DNA from: DASUWK01 sp036378435
Lineage (GTDB): Bacteria > Chloroflexota > Dormibacteria > Dormibacterales > Dormibacteraceae
Direction: 5' to 3'
NCBI GenBank assembly: GCA_036378435.1
Contig: DASUWK010000059.1
Span: 201,467-265,466 of the forward strand
DNA: 64,000 nucleotides
This document shows positions 24,117-33,449 of the stretch, piece after piece (the first letter of the stretch is position 1; every line of letters starts with the position of its first letter). The position numbers and the translations under genes are program-made. The notes below the pieces were generated by a model. That model saw only the letters and a program-made list of their open reading frames with translations, ran no database searches and was not told the origin of the DNA.

Positions 24117-25757
24117 GTGATCCCGGTCCTCGCGGTGGCCAGCCGCCCCGGCCCAGGGCTGCGCACACTTTTCCGATCCCTCTCGGAGAGCGGCGTCTTC
24201 GAGCTGACTGTCGCCGGGCCTGAGGCGCTCGCGACCCTCAACGGCGCCAAGGTGGTGCTGGGGGCCACGGACCGCCCCCTCCGGGACGACCAGGCGGAAG
24301 CCCTGGGCGGCTTCCTGCGCCGCGGCGGCGGCCTGGTCACCTTAGGGGGAGCGGCAGCGGCCTGGGCTGAGCACCCGGAGCTGACGTCAATTCTCGGGGT
24401 GCCGGCTCACGACCTGTCCCCCGAGAGCGAGCTGCTCGTGCGGCCCCAGCCCGGACATCCGGTCACCGACCGGCTGGACCCCGAGATCCCGATCCCGGAT
24501 CGCCTGCCGCTGAGCGACCAGGTGGACGGCACGCCGCTGCTGACGGTGTCCTGGCACTACCGAGACGTGGTGCTCGCCTACGAGAAGGGCCGGTTCTTGA
24601 ACCTCGGTCTCGGCTGGACCGCCGCCGCGCAAGCCCATCCCGCGCTCCACCAGCTGGTTCACCGCGCGCTGCGACACGCCGCGGGCGAGGCCCCATCGCG
24701 GGCGGTCCGGGTGGGCATGATCGGCTTCGGCGCCATCGGCCGCGAGCATGGCGAGGCCGTCTCGGCGGTGCCCGGCTTCGAGCTCACGGCCGTCTGCGAC
24801 CGCGCCCAGAGCCGTCTCGATGCGGCTCGGGCAGAGTTCGACGCCCGCGGCTATCTCGAACCGGCGGACCTGCTGGCCGACCCCGACGTCGACCTGGTGG
24901 TCGTCGGGACGCCCCCGGCCACCCATGCCGATGTGGTCCTCCAGGCCCTGGCGGCCGGCAAGCACGTTGTCTGCGAGAAGCCGTTCGCGCTGCGGGTCGA
25001 CGAGGTCGACGCCATGCTCGAGGCGGCCTCGGCCGGCAGCCGCATGATCACCGTCTACCAGAGCCGCCGGTGGGACCCGGACTTCGTGGCCATGCGGGAC
25101 GCTGTGCGGCGTGGCGCCGTCGGCGACCTCTTCTACTACGAGTCTTTCATCGGCGGTTACGGCCACCCGTGCAGCTACTGGCACAGTCACGAGCCGGTTT
25201 CGGGTGGGACGATCTACGACTGGGGCTCGCACTACTTCGACTGGATGCTCCAGGTCATCCCGGGGCAGGTCGCGAGCGTGTCGGCCGTCGCGCACAAGCG
25301 CGTCTGGCACGACGTCACCAACTCCGACCAGGTCCGCGTCGACGTCAGCTTCCAGGACGGGCGGCAGGGAATGTTCATGCAGTCGGACGTGGCGGCGGCG
25401 CTCAAGCGCAAGTGGTACCTGCTCGGCACCGAGGGCGCGATCACCGGCGACTGGCGCCAGGAGTCGGTCAAGTCCCGCGCCTGGACGGGGGACCTGGTCG
25501 AGGAGCGGCTGAACCCGCCCGAGGCGCCGGCGGTGGTCACCGTGCACCGGCCTTCGGCCAGCGGTGTCAGCCACGAGGAGACGCTGGCGCTGTCCGCCCG
25601 GACGCCCTTCGGCTTCTACCGCAACCTGGCGGACCACATGCTGCTCGAGGAGCCTCTGGCCGTGCTGCCACAGGAGTCGAGGCGCGTGGTCGGTGTGATG
25701 GAGGCCGCGACGAAGTCGATAGCGGCCGGCGGGCGGCCGATCAAGCTGCGCATCTGA
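24117..25757 (+). CDS. ThuA-like domain fused to Gfo/Idh/MocA oxidoreductase
   Basis: 546 residues in two parts. Residues 1 to about 190 resemble ThuA/trehalose-utilisation-type glutamine-amidotransferase folds (QAEALGGFLRRGGGLVTLGGAA, then PGHPVTD and TVSWHYRDVVLAYEKGRFLNLGLGWTA). From about 197 the protein is a NAD(P)-binding Gfo/Idh/MocA enzyme: VGMIGFGAIGREHGE, then PADLLADPDVDLVVVGTPPATHADVVLQAL and GKHVVCEKPFALRVDEVD, where the EKP motif carries the catalytic Lys. The second half, SGGTIYDWGSHYFDWMLQV, supplies the family's D-x-x-x-H pair. This points to oxidation or epimerisation of a sugar or polyol. The next gene, in CTGA overlap, is a second Gfo/Idh protein. Confidence 0.8.
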   Translation: MIPVLAVASRPGPGLRTLFRSLSESGVFELTVAGPEALATLNGAKVVLGATDRPLRDDQAEALGGFLRRGGGLVTLGGAAAAWAEHPELTSILGVPAHDLSPESELLVRPQPGHPVTDRLDPEIPIPDRLPLSDQVDGTPLLTVSWHYRDVVLAYEKGRFLNLGLGWTAAAQAHPALHQLVHRALRHAAGEAPSRAVRVGMIGFGAIGREHGEAVSAVPGFELTAVCDRAQSRLDAARAEFDARGYLEPADLLADPDVDLVVVGTPPATHADVVLQALAAGKHVVCEKPFALRVDEVDAMLEAASAGSRMITVYQSRRWDPDFVAMRDAVRRGAVGDLFYYESFIGGYGHPCSYWHSHEPVSGGTIYDWGSHYFDWMLQVIPGQVASVSAVAHKRVWHDVTNSDQVRVDVSFQDGRQGMFMQSDVAAALKRKWYLLGTEGAITGDWRQESVKSRAWTGDLVEERLNPPEAPAVVTVHRPSASGVSHEETLALSARTPFGFYRNLADHMLLEEPLAVLPQESRRVVGVMEAATKSIAAGGRPIKLRI

Positions 25758-26641
25758 CGCGTTCTCTGCGCTGGGGAGCCCTCGGCGCCGCCTGGATCGC
25801 CGAGCGGGCGGTCCTGCCCGCCATCGGCGCCTCGCGCAACGGTCAGGCCGTAGCCATCGCCTCGCGATCCGCCGATCGCGCCCGGGACCTGGCCTCCAAG
25901 TTCGAGATCCCGCGCGTACACGGCTCGTATGAAGCGCTCCTCGCCGACCCCGAGATCGACGCGGTCTACGTGCCGCTGGTCAACTCGCTGCACCGCAGGT
26001 GGTGCGTCGCCGCCCTGCGTGCGGGCAAGCACGTCCTCTGCGAGAAGCCGCTGGCGCTGAACGCCGCGGAGGGTGAGGAGATGGCGGCGGCGGCCGAGGC
26101 AGCCGGCCGGCTGCTGATGGAGGGGTTCATGTACCGCTTTCACCCGCGCATGCGGGCTCTGCGGGCCGGGGCCGTGGACGTCGCGCACCTGGCCGCGCGA
26201 TTTGGCTTCCCGCTCCAAGCGCCGGGCAACTACCGCCTCGACCCGGCGCTCGGCGGCGGCGCTCTCATGGACGTCGGCTGCTACGGGGTCAACGTGGCTC
26301 GGTGGTTCCTCGGGGAGCCCGAGCGGATCTCAGCTGCGGCTCATGTGGACGGCGTGGACATGAGCGTGGCCGTCGTCCTCGGCTTTGCAGGGGGAGCCAC
26401 TGCGACCGTCTGGGGCAGCTTCGAATCCCCCGAAGACCAGGAGCTCACCCTGGTCTCGCCGGCCGGCACTCAGCGGGTGAACCAGCCGTTTACGTCCTGG
26501 CACGACCCGGACGACCCCTACCAGATCATGGTCGAGGAGTTCGCAGACGCCGCGCTGAGCGGTACCCCGGCGCCGATCTCCCTCGAAGACTCGATCGCCG
26601 GCCTACGCGTTCTCGACGCGATTCGCGCCCAGATCAGCTGA
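25754..26641 (+). CDS. Second Gfo/Idh/MocA-family oxidoreductase, apparent CTG start
   Basis: 295 residues. The Rossmann motif WGALGAAWIAERAVLPAIG lies at the very N-terminus, the catalytic motif is HVLCEKPLALNAAEGEEM and GGGALMDVGCYGVNVARWF is the second-domain signature. No ATG, GTG or TTG lies in frame between the upstream stop and this motif. The next canonical codon downstream would delete the nucleotide-binding site, and those upstream are deep inside the previous gene. CTG 25754, in a CTGA overlap with that gene's stop, therefore seems to be the start. It probably forms a pathway or heteromer with the preceding enzyme. Confidence 0.75.
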   Translation: MTRSLRWGALGAAWIAERAVLPAIGASRNGQAVAIASRSADRARDLASKFEIPRVHGSYEALLADPEIDAVYVPLVNSLHRRWCVAALRAGKHVLCEKPLALNAAEGEEMAAAAEAAGRLLMEGFMYRFHPRMRALRAGAVDVAHLAARFGFPLQAPGNYRLDPALGGGALMDVGCYGVNVARWFLGEPERISAAAHVDGVDMSVAVVLGFAGGATATVWGSFESPEDQELTLVSPAGTQRVNQPFTSWHDPDDPYQIMVEEFADAALSGTPAPISLEDSIAGLRVLDAIRAQIS

Positions 26642-27194
26642 CCTGGACGACGGCCAGCCCGAGCGGCTGCCCGCCGTTGACGCTGCCCTCGATCACCAGC
26701 TGCCCTGTCCGCATGGGCGTCAGGTCGAGCTCGATCACCGCCCGGCCGCCCACGATCGTGCCCTCCAACCGGTCGTTCGAGGGCGTCATCTCGGCGTGGC
26801 CGTCCACGAGCGACCAGGTCCAATCCTGCATCTTCACGCCCGACCACCAAACCGCCGCCGGCTGCGTCCCGGGCACCGTGAAAGTGATGTCGTAGACGCC
26901 TTCCTGCCAGAGGTTGAGGTGGGCGGGCCCGCCCGCCTGCACCAGCGGGGTGACGGGCGCGGGTGGGCTCGTCGGCGTTGAGGGGCTGGATACGGGCACC
27001 GGCGATGGCGCGAGCGCGAGCAGATCCGGGCTGGAGCTCGGCCGGGGACTGGCCGTGCGGTGGATGCCCTCGACGCGCGTGACGACCCGGGTCGGCACGT
27101 CAGTGGGCACCGCGATCAGGCTGACGCCGACCACGAGCACTCCCAGCGCGACTACGACCAGTGCGGATTCGAAACGGGACAAAAATTGCTGCAA
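26634..27194 (-). CDS. Membrane-anchored extracytoplasmic protein of unknown function
   Basis: 186 residues, not recognised. A hydrophobic segment (ALVVVALGVLVVGVSLIAV, about residues 11-29) acts as signal anchor. A Pro/Ser/Thr-rich linker (residues 50-85) follows, then a compact domain of about 100 residues with LNLWQEGVYDITFTVPG and ELDLTPMRTGQLVIEGSVNGG, which looks beta-rich. TTG start. It lies downstream of gltB on the same strand and overlaps the convergent oxidoreductase gene by 8 bases at the 3' end. Confidence 0.65.
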   Translation of the reverse strand: MQQFLSRFESALVVVALGVLVVGVSLIAVPTDVPTRVVTRVEGIHRTASPRPSSSPDLLALAPSPVPVSSPSTPTSPPAPVTPLVQAGGPAHLNLWQEGVYDITFTVPGTQPAAVWWSGVKMQDWTWSLVDGHAEMTPSNDRLEGTIVGGRAVIELDLTPMRTGQLVIEGSVNGGQPLGLAVVQVS

Positions 27195-27223
27195 CGCGAG
27201 CGAGGACCCGCCCGCAGTGTGAA

Positions 27224-30200
27224 CTAAGCCGTGGGTGGGCGCAACTTGGACGATGCGGACTCGTCCGCGCGAACGGGCTCGGGTTCAGGGAGCGGCGCCA
27301 GCGACGCGACCGGCACGATCTGCCTGAACCGGTTCACGGCGCCGTCCCAATCGGCGAGGAGAGCCTCGGCGCGGGCGCTCCCGGTGCGCTGCAGGTGCTC
27401 CTCAACCAGGGCGCGCAGCTCGCCGGCGTCCTCGTGCGGCACCGGCCTCGCCACCACGCTGTCGTCGTTCAGCTGACGCCAGTCGACGACGTACGCCACG
27501 CCGCCGGTCATCCCGGCGCCGACGTTCCAGCCGACCTCGCCGAGCGCCACCGCGACACCGCCCGTCATGTACTCGCAGAAGTGGTCGCCGGCGCCCTCGA
27601 CGACAGCCACGGCACCGGAGTTGCGCACACAGAACCGCTCGCCCACCCGGCCGGCCACGAAGAGGCGGCCACCCGTGGCCCCGTACAGGCAGGTGTTGCC
27701 CGCCAGCACCGGAGCCGCGGACGATCCCTGGCCCTCGGCGGAGGCGTCGTCGGCAAACGGCTTGATCACGATGACCCCGCCGCCCAGCCCCTTGCCCACG
27801 TAGTCGTTCGCCTCGCCCTCGAGGACGAGCTCGGCGCCGCCTTCCAGCCAGGCGCCGAAACTCTGGCCCGCGGAGCCGGTGTAGTCGCGACGATGGCCGG
27901 AGCGCAGGTCGGCGCCGACGGTCCGCCGCGAGTTGTCGATGGCGCCCGACGCCGGTGAGGGATCGGCCGGCGCGCCGTTACGCTCCCAAAGACGCCGGCG
28001 CGGCGCGTCGGGATCGGCGGGCGGGCGCAGGATGAAGCTCAGGTCGAGGCCGCGCGCGGCGACCTCCTCGGGTATCTGCTCCAGTAGCTCGACGCGACCG
28101 ACGATCTCGTCCAGCGACCGCGCGCCGAGCAGAGCCAGCTGCTCGCGGACCTCTTCCGCGATGAGCGTCACGTAATTGATGACCCACTCGGGCCGGCCGT
28201 CGTACTTGGCGCGCAGGTCCTCGCGCTGAGTGGCGATCCCCGTCGGGCAGGTGTTGAGGTGGCACTGCCGGGCCATGTCGCAGCCGAGCGCGACGAGCAG
28301 GCCGGTGCCGAAGCCGAACTCCTCGGCGCCCAGCAGCGCGGCGAGCACGATGTCCCGGCCGTTCTTCAGACCGCCGTCCGTCCGGACCGTCAGGCGCTCC
28401 CGCAGCCGGTTGGCGACCAGCGCCTGCTGGGTCTCGGCGAGACCGAGCTCCCAGGGCACGCCCGCGTTCTTGATCGACGCCAGGGGGGACGCGCCCGTGC
28501 CGCCGTCCGAGCCGCTGATCAGCACATAGTCGGCGCGCGCTTTGGCGACGCCCGCTGCGATCGTCCCGACGCCCGCCTCCGAGACCAGCTTCACGCCGAC
28601 CCGCGCCGCCGGGTTCACGGCCTTCAGGTCGTGGATCAGCTGGGCCAGGTCCTCGATGGAGTAGATGTCGTGGTGGGGCGGCGGCGAGATCAGCTGCATG
28701 CCGGGCTGGGCGTGGCGCAGCCGGGCGATCAGGCTCGTCACCTTCATGCCGGGCAGCTGGCCGCCCTCGCCGGGCTTCGAGCCCTGCGCGATCTTGATCT
28801 CGAGCTCGTCGGCGCGCCGCAGATAAGCAGGCGTGACCCCAAAGCGGCCCGATGCCACCTGCTTGATCCGATTGTCCCGGCGCCGGACGCTGCGCGTGTA
28901 CAGCTCGGGGTCTTCGCCGCCCTCTCCGGAGTTGGAGCGGGCGCCGATCTCGTTCATCGCCACCGAGAGCGTCTCGTGCGCCTCCGGCGAGAGCGCGCCC
29001 AGCGACATCGCCGTGGAGACGAAGCGCTTGCGGATCTCGCCCGCCGCTTCGACCTCGTCGAGCGGTGTTGGGCGCGCGGCCTCTTTGGTCCGCAGCAGCT
29101 CGCGCAGCGTGGCCGGCTGGCCCATCGACGCCAGGTCTTTGTAGGCGCCGAAGTCGGCGGGGTCGCCGGTCTGCGTCGCCTTCTGGAGGGCACGGACGGC
29201 GAGCGGGTTGTGAGCGTGGAACTCGCCTGCCTTGCGGAAGCGGATGCGGCCGTGGTCGGTCAGGCTCGCGTCCTCGCCCCAGGCCTGCTCGTGCCGATCG
29301 CGGATGCCGGCCTCGAGGTCGGCGAAGTCGGCGCCGCCGATGCGGGACGGCACGCCAGGCAGACACGCGGCCATGACCTCGGCGCCGAGGCCGAGCGCTT
29401 CCAGGATGTGGGCGCCGCAATAGCTGGCGACGCAGGAGATCCCCATCTTGGACATCACCTTCAGCAGCCCTGCCTCGAGAGCTTTGCGGTAGCGCGTCTC
29501 CGCCTCGGCCGGCCCTTCCTCAAGGACGTCGCGCGCGGTGGCCACGCCGAGGTACGGCGAAACGGCGTTGGCGCCCGCGGTGACCAGGCAAGCGAGGTCG
29601 TGGACGTCGACCGCGTCGCCCGCGAGGGCGACCAGGTCCTTGCGGAAGCGCTGGCCGGACTCCAGCAGCCGCTCGTGCACGGCGCCGACCGCCAGCACCA
29701 TCGGGATGGGCAGCCGGTCGGGCCCGGAGCGGCGGTCGCTGAGCATCACGATCGCGGCCTGTGCCGCCTCTGCCTCCGCCGCGATCCGGCTGATGGCGGT
29801 CGCCAGGGTCTCGTCGAGCGCGAACGTGCAGTCCACCACCGTGGCCGACCCGAGCACGCGGGCGAGCTCGCCCTCGCTGAGCACCGGCGAAGCCAGCTCG
29901 AGCACAGGGTGGCCGTGAGCCGCGATGGCCGGGTGGGTCCGCTTGGCGAGCTGGCCGAGCGCGCCGCCCTCTGGGTCCAGCGTCACTCCGCGCGGACCGA
30001 GGAGGGTTCGCAACGACATCACCGACTTCTCGCGCAGCGGATCGATGGCGGGGTTGGTGACCTGCGCGAAGCGCTGCCGGAGATAGCCGTAGACCCGCCT
30101 GGGGGTCCGGCCGAGGGTCGCGATCGGGATGTCGTCGCCCATCGAGTACACGGGCTCAGCGCCCGACTCGGCCATCTGGGCGACGACCATCTTGACGTCC

Positions 30201-31546
30201 TCGGAGCCCCAGCCGTGCAGCTTCTGGAAGCGGCTGAGCTCGGCCAGCGGCTCGGGGTCGATCGGCCGCTTCTCGACCGGGACGAGGACGCGGTCAGCCA
30301 GCAGCCCGTACGCGTGGCCGGTCGCCACGCGCTCCTTGGCCGCCTGGTCGCGCAGGATCACACCCTCACGGGTGTCGACCAGCAGCAGCTGGCCCGGTCC
30401 GAGACGGCCGCGCTCGACGACGTCGGCCGGGTCGAGGGGCACCACGCCGGCCTCCGAAGCCGCGACCACCAGGCCCTCTCGGGTCACGTGGTAGCGCAGC
30501 GGCCGCAGGCCGTTCCGGTCCAGCGCCGCGCCGACGACGACGCCGTCGGAGAAGGAGAGGGCGGCGGGACCGTCCCAAGGCTCGAATCGGATCGACTGGT
30601 AGCGGTAGAAGTCCCGCACGTTGGGTGAGATGTCGCCGCGGCCTTCCCAGGCGTCGGGCACCAACGTCATCAGGGCTTCGCCGAGGTGGAAGCCGCGCTG
30701 CACCAGGAGCTCGAGCACGTTGTCCAATGACGCCGAGTCGGATCCCTCGCTCCAGATGGCGCCGCGGAGCTCCGGATCGAGCTCGACCTCGCGCGCTCGC
30801 ATCCAGGCGCGGTTGCCGTCCCAGGTGTTGATCTCGCCGTTGTGCGCGAGCATCCGGAATGGTTGCGCGTTGCGCCAGTCCGGCGCGGTGTTGGTCGAGT
30901 ACCGCTGGTGGAACACGGCCAGCTGCGACCGGCAGGCCTCGTCCTGGAGGTCGAGGTAGAAGTCGGCGAGGTGGGTCCCGGCCATCAGGCCCTTGTAGAC
31001 GACGGTGCGAGCCGAGCAGGACGGCACGTACATGCGGACCTTCGCCGCCTCGGCCGCGCGCTCGGCTCGCCGCCGGGCCAGGTACAAACGGCCCTCCCAC
31101 TCGTCTGGCGACGAGCCCTGCGGCTGCTCGATCAGCGCCTGCCAGATCTCGGGCATGTCGCGCCGCGCCTTCTCGCCGAGCGCGTCTGGATCGACCGGCA
31201 CCCGGCGCCAGTCTGCGATGCGCAGGCCCAGGGACTCCAGCGCGTCGGCAAGGATGGCGCGGGCGCCGCGGTCCCAGGCGAAGAGCGCCGCCACGCCGAC
31301 GCGAGCGCCGAGGAGATCGTGCGGGACCTGGATCAGCAGGCCGGCGCCGTCACCGCTTTTGCCGTCGGCGTCGAGGCCGCCGCGATGTGATAGGCGCGCG
31401 AGTGCGCCGACGCCGAGCTCGACTACTCGATGAGATGGCGAGGCCTGCGAATCGGCGACGAAGCCCATGCCGCAGGCCGCGCGGAACTCGCGAACGCTGC
31501 CTGCCCAGGCGGCGTGGGTGCGCGAAGACGTTTGGCTGGAGGGCAC
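27224..31546 (-). CDS. gltB: Glutamate synthase large subunit
   Basis: 1440 residues. Makes two glutamates from glutamine and 2-oxoglutarate. The class II glutamine amidotransferase domain begins at Cys25 in AACGMGFVAD, so about 24 residues should be removed to free the nucleophile. The central and FMN-binding synthase domains follow, with SGSDGGTGASPLASIKNAG. The iron-sulphur cysteines lie in CDMARQCHLNTCPTG. The C-terminal beta-helix (GXGXG repeats) contains NDYVGKGLGGGVIVIKP and GNTCLYGATGGRLFVAG. GTG start. The small subunit gltD is not in the window. A PucR-type regulator lies directly upstream on the same strand, 78 bases away. Confidence 0.95.
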   Translation of the reverse strand: MPSSQTSSRTHAAWAGSVREFRAACGMGFVADSQASPSHRVVELGVGALARLSHRGGLDADGKSGDGAGLLIQVPHDLLGARVGVAALFAWDRGARAILADALESLGLRIADWRRVPVDPDALGEKARRDMPEIWQALIEQPQGSSPDEWEGRLYLARRRAERAAEAAKVRMYVPSCSARTVVYKGLMAGTHLADFYLDLQDEACRSQLAVFHQRYSTNTAPDWRNAQPFRMLAHNGEINTWDGNRAWMRAREVELDPELRGAIWSEGSDSASLDNVLELLVQRGFHLGEALMTLVPDAWEGRGDISPNVRDFYRYQSIRFEPWDGPAALSFSDGVVVGAALDRNGLRPLRYHVTREGLVVAASEAGVVPLDPADVVERGRLGPGQLLLVDTREGVILRDQAAKERVATGHAYGLLADRVLVPVEKRPIDPEPLAELSRFQKLHGWGSEDVKMVVAQMAESGAEPVYSMGDDIPIATLGRTPRRVYGYLRQRFAQVTNPAIDPLREKSVMSLRTLLGPRGVTLDPEGGALGQLAKRTHPAIAAHGHPVLELASPVLSEGELARVLGSATVVDCTFALDETLATAISRIAAEAEAAQAAIVMLSDRRSGPDRLPIPMVLAVGAVHERLLESGQRFRKDLVALAGDAVDVHDLACLVTAGANAVSPYLGVATARDVLEEGPAEAETRYRKALEAGLLKVMSKMGISCVASYCGAHILEALGLGAEVMAACLPGVPSRIGGADFADLEAGIRDRHEQAWGEDASLTDHGRIRFRKAGEFHAHNPLAVRALQKATQTGDPADFGAYKDLASMGQPATLRELLRTKEAARPTPLDEVEAAGEIRKRFVSTAMSLGALSPEAHETLSVAMNEIGARSNSGEGGEDPELYTRSVRRRDNRIKQVASGRFGVTPAYLRRADELEIKIAQGSKPGEGGQLPGMKVTSLIARLRHAQPGMQLISPPPHHDIYSIEDLAQLIHDLKAVNPAARVGVKLVSEAGVGTIAAGVAKARADYVLISGSDGGTGASPLASIKNAGVPWELGLAETQQALVANRLRERLTVRTDGGLKNGRDIVLAALLGAEEFGFGTGLLVALGCDMARQCHLNTCPTGIATQREDLRAKYDGRPEWVINYVTLIAEEVREQLALLGARSLDEIVGRVELLEQIPEEVAARGLDLSFILRPPADPDAPRRRLWERNGAPADPSPASGAIDNSRRTVGADLRSGHRRDYTGSAGQSFGAWLEGGAELVLEGEANDYVGKGLGGGVIVIKPFADDASAEGQGSSAAPVLAGNTCLYGATGGRLFVAGRVGERFCVRNSGAVAVVEGAGDHFCEYMTGGVAVALGEVGWNVGAGMTGGVAYVVDWRQLNDDSVVARPVPHEDAGELRALVEEHLQRTGSARAEALLADWDGAVNRFRQIVPVASLAPLPEPEPVRADESASSKLRPPTA

Positions 31547-31624
31547 GAGTCGAAGGCTACTGGCCTCGTGCGCGTACTACTAGTGCGCCACCCTCAAACC
31601 AACCGTGAGAACTTGGTGCTGGAC

Positions 31625-33358
31625 CTACAAGCCCAGAAGGGCGTAGATGCGCAAGGCGACCGAAAGGTTGAGCCTCGTCTCGGGATCGTCCAGCTCGAGC
31701 TCTGAGACCTCGCGAATGCGATCGAGCCTGTAGCGAAGCGTGTTGGGGTGAACCCCTAGGTGTTTGGCCGCGGCCTGCTGCTCCCCGCTCTCGAGGTAGG
31801 CGCGCAGCGTCTCCAGCAGCTGGCCGGACCGGTTCCGGTCGTGCTCGGCGATGCGGCCGAGGTGCCGCTGGGCGTAGTCCACGAGGCGGTCGTCGTTCAC
31901 CGCCGCCAGCAGTCCGGTCAAGCCCAGCTCAGGCACGGCCACAACCTGCTCGCGGCGCTCGAATCGGGCCAGCGTCTCCAGGACCGCGGTGACCTCGCGG
32001 TGCGCGGTGGCCGCGCCCGCCGGCGCTTCGACCGGTCCGCTGAACGCGACTGACACCGTGAAGCCGGGCTGCCACTGGTTGATCACGTCGCGGATCTGCT
32101 CGCCGAGCGAGCCCACCCGCCGCCGGTAGTCGCCGGCTTCGGCGCCCAGCGGCAGGAGCGCATAGACGGTGTCCGACCGCGTCGAGAGCAGGTGCCGCGG
32201 AAAGGCCGTCTTGATCGCGGCCGTCACCCGGCGGTGGAAGTCGCGCTTGACCGCCTGGATCGTGTCCTCGGACAGCTGCCGGGCTCGGATGTAGTCGCGG
32301 AAGGCGTCGATGTCGATGGCGATCAGGACGTGCAGGCCGGCCAGCGGATAGCCGAGGTGGCGCGCTCGCCGCTGCGCCGCCGCGTCGTCGCCGAAGGTCG
32401 CGTGGGTGAGGTCGTCGAGGAACTCGCCTTTGACGCGCCCTTCGACCTCGGCCACCTCGCGCTCCTTGCTCATGGCGAGCGCGATCACGATCGCGGCCTG
32501 CTCCACGGCCATGAAGGCGAGCTCCTCCTGGGCCGGCGGCGGGTCGACGATCGAGATGAAGCCGAGGGTCTGGTTGGCCGCTGTGATCGGCGCGATGATG
32601 CGCTCGCGGTGCATCCCCAGGTGGGGGAAGGGAGGCACTTTCATCGGTCCTCGATTGGCCGCCACCTCGCGCAGGACAGCCTGGATGCCGGGATCGAACA
32701 GCACTCGCTGCGGAGTGCCGTGCCGCGCGATCGTCTCCTTGCGGTGGGGGTCGCCGCTGCCGCCGGCGTGGGCCAGCAGATGGAAGGAGGCGTCTTCGAC
32801 CACGACCGCCGCATCGAGCAGCTCGGAGAGCGTGCGGCAGATCTCGTTCATGCCCTTGCCGTCCAGGACGAGCTCCGTAAAGCGGTGGTGGATGTCGAAC
32901 GAGCGCTTGAGCCGGCTGTGCTCGGCGTTGATGATCCGCTCCAGCAGCGGGTTCATCAGGTCCACCCAGGTCACCTCGGTGGGCAGGGTGAAGAGCGGGA
33001 CCTCGTGGCGGTCGGCCTCCTTCGCCATCTCCTCCGGCAGCTCGCGCAGGTAGCGCTCGGGCTTCACCACGAGGCCGGCTGCCCCGGCCTCGGCGAGGCT
33101 GCGTAGCAGGTCGATCTGGGCCGCGCGATCGTCCTTGATCGGGAAGGCGGTCGTCAGCAGGAGGTCGCCCGGCTGGAGGAAACGCGCGGTGTCCGGCGTC
33201 TCCATGATCCGGACCCACTCGATGCGGCGGTCGAGCCCCGCCTCGCCGCCCAGCAGCGTCGCCGAGCTGAAGCCGGGAAAGGACATCGCCTCGCGGACGG
33301 TCGGACCGCGGTCGGCGAGGGGTTCCTCGACGCCGGACTTGAGCTCGGTCTGGGCCAC
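31625..33358 (-). CDS. PucR-family transcriptional regulator
   Basis: 577 residues from GTG 33358. The N-terminal PucR sensory domain includes RRIEWVRIMETPDTARFLQPGDLLLTTAFPI and LVVKPERYL. A central GAF-like and GGDEF-like region follows, and the C-terminal helix-turn-helix (HTH_30) is LLETLRAYLESGEQQAAAKHLGVHPNTLRYRLDRI. PucR-type regulators often control purine, amine or other nitrogen-source genes; gltB immediately downstream fits a nitrogen role, by inference. The frame runs back to 33409, but CATAAT ends 6 nt before GTG 33358, so I prefer the shorter start for a leaderless mRNA. Confidence 0.85.
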   Translation of the reverse strand: MAQTELKSGVEEPLADRGPTVREAMSFPGFSSATLLGGEAGLDRRIEWVRIMETPDTARFLQPGDLLLTTAFPIKDDRAAQIDLLRSLAEAGAAGLVVKPERYLRELPEEMAKEADRHEVPLFTLPTEVTWVDLMNPLLERIINAEHSRLKRSFDIHHRFTELVLDGKGMNEICRTLSELLDAAVVVEDASFHLLAHAGGSGDPHRKETIARHGTPQRVLFDPGIQAVLREVAANRGPMKVPPFPHLGMHRERIIAPITAANQTLGFISIVDPPPAQEELAFMAVEQAAIVIALAMSKEREVAEVEGRVKGEFLDDLTHATFGDDAAAQRRARHLGYPLAGLHVLIAIDIDAFRDYIRARQLSEDTIQAVKRDFHRRVTAAIKTAFPRHLLSTRSDTVYALLPLGAEAGDYRRRVGSLGEQIRDVINQWQPGFTVSVAFSGPVEAPAGAATAHREVTAVLETLARFERREQVVAVPELGLTGLLAAVNDDRLVDYAQRHLGRIAEHDRNRSGQLLETLRAYLESGEQQAAAKHLGVHPNTLRYRLDRIREVSELELDDPETRLNLSVALRIYALLGL

Positions 33359-33364
33359 CCGTGA

Positions 33365-33370
33365 ATTATG
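33365..33370 (-). promoter_or_regulatory. -10 box CATAAT for the pucR-like gene
   Basis: Read on the minus strand, CATAAT ends 6 nt before GTG 33358. It lies back to back with the plus-strand box at 33437-33442, forming a short divergent promoter region. Confidence 0.5.
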
Positions 33371-33436
33371 GGCGGGAACCAAGCTCCGCTGACCAGGCTT
33401 GTGAGCCACGTACTAGTTGAATCGAAACCGCTTCTC

Positions 33437-33442
33437 TAAACT
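33437..33442 (+). promoter_or_regulatory. -10 box TAAACT for the zinc-ribbon gene
   Basis: TAAACT ends 7 nt before GTG 33450. TTGAAT at 33417-33422 is a possible -35, with a short 14-nt spacer. Confidence 0.4.
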
Positions 33443-33449
33443 CCCCGAC

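Noticed and set aside
28259..30628. A 789-codon plus-strand frame opposite gltB
   Set aside because: Same reason: gltB is certain on the other strand and the frame has no recognisable domain.
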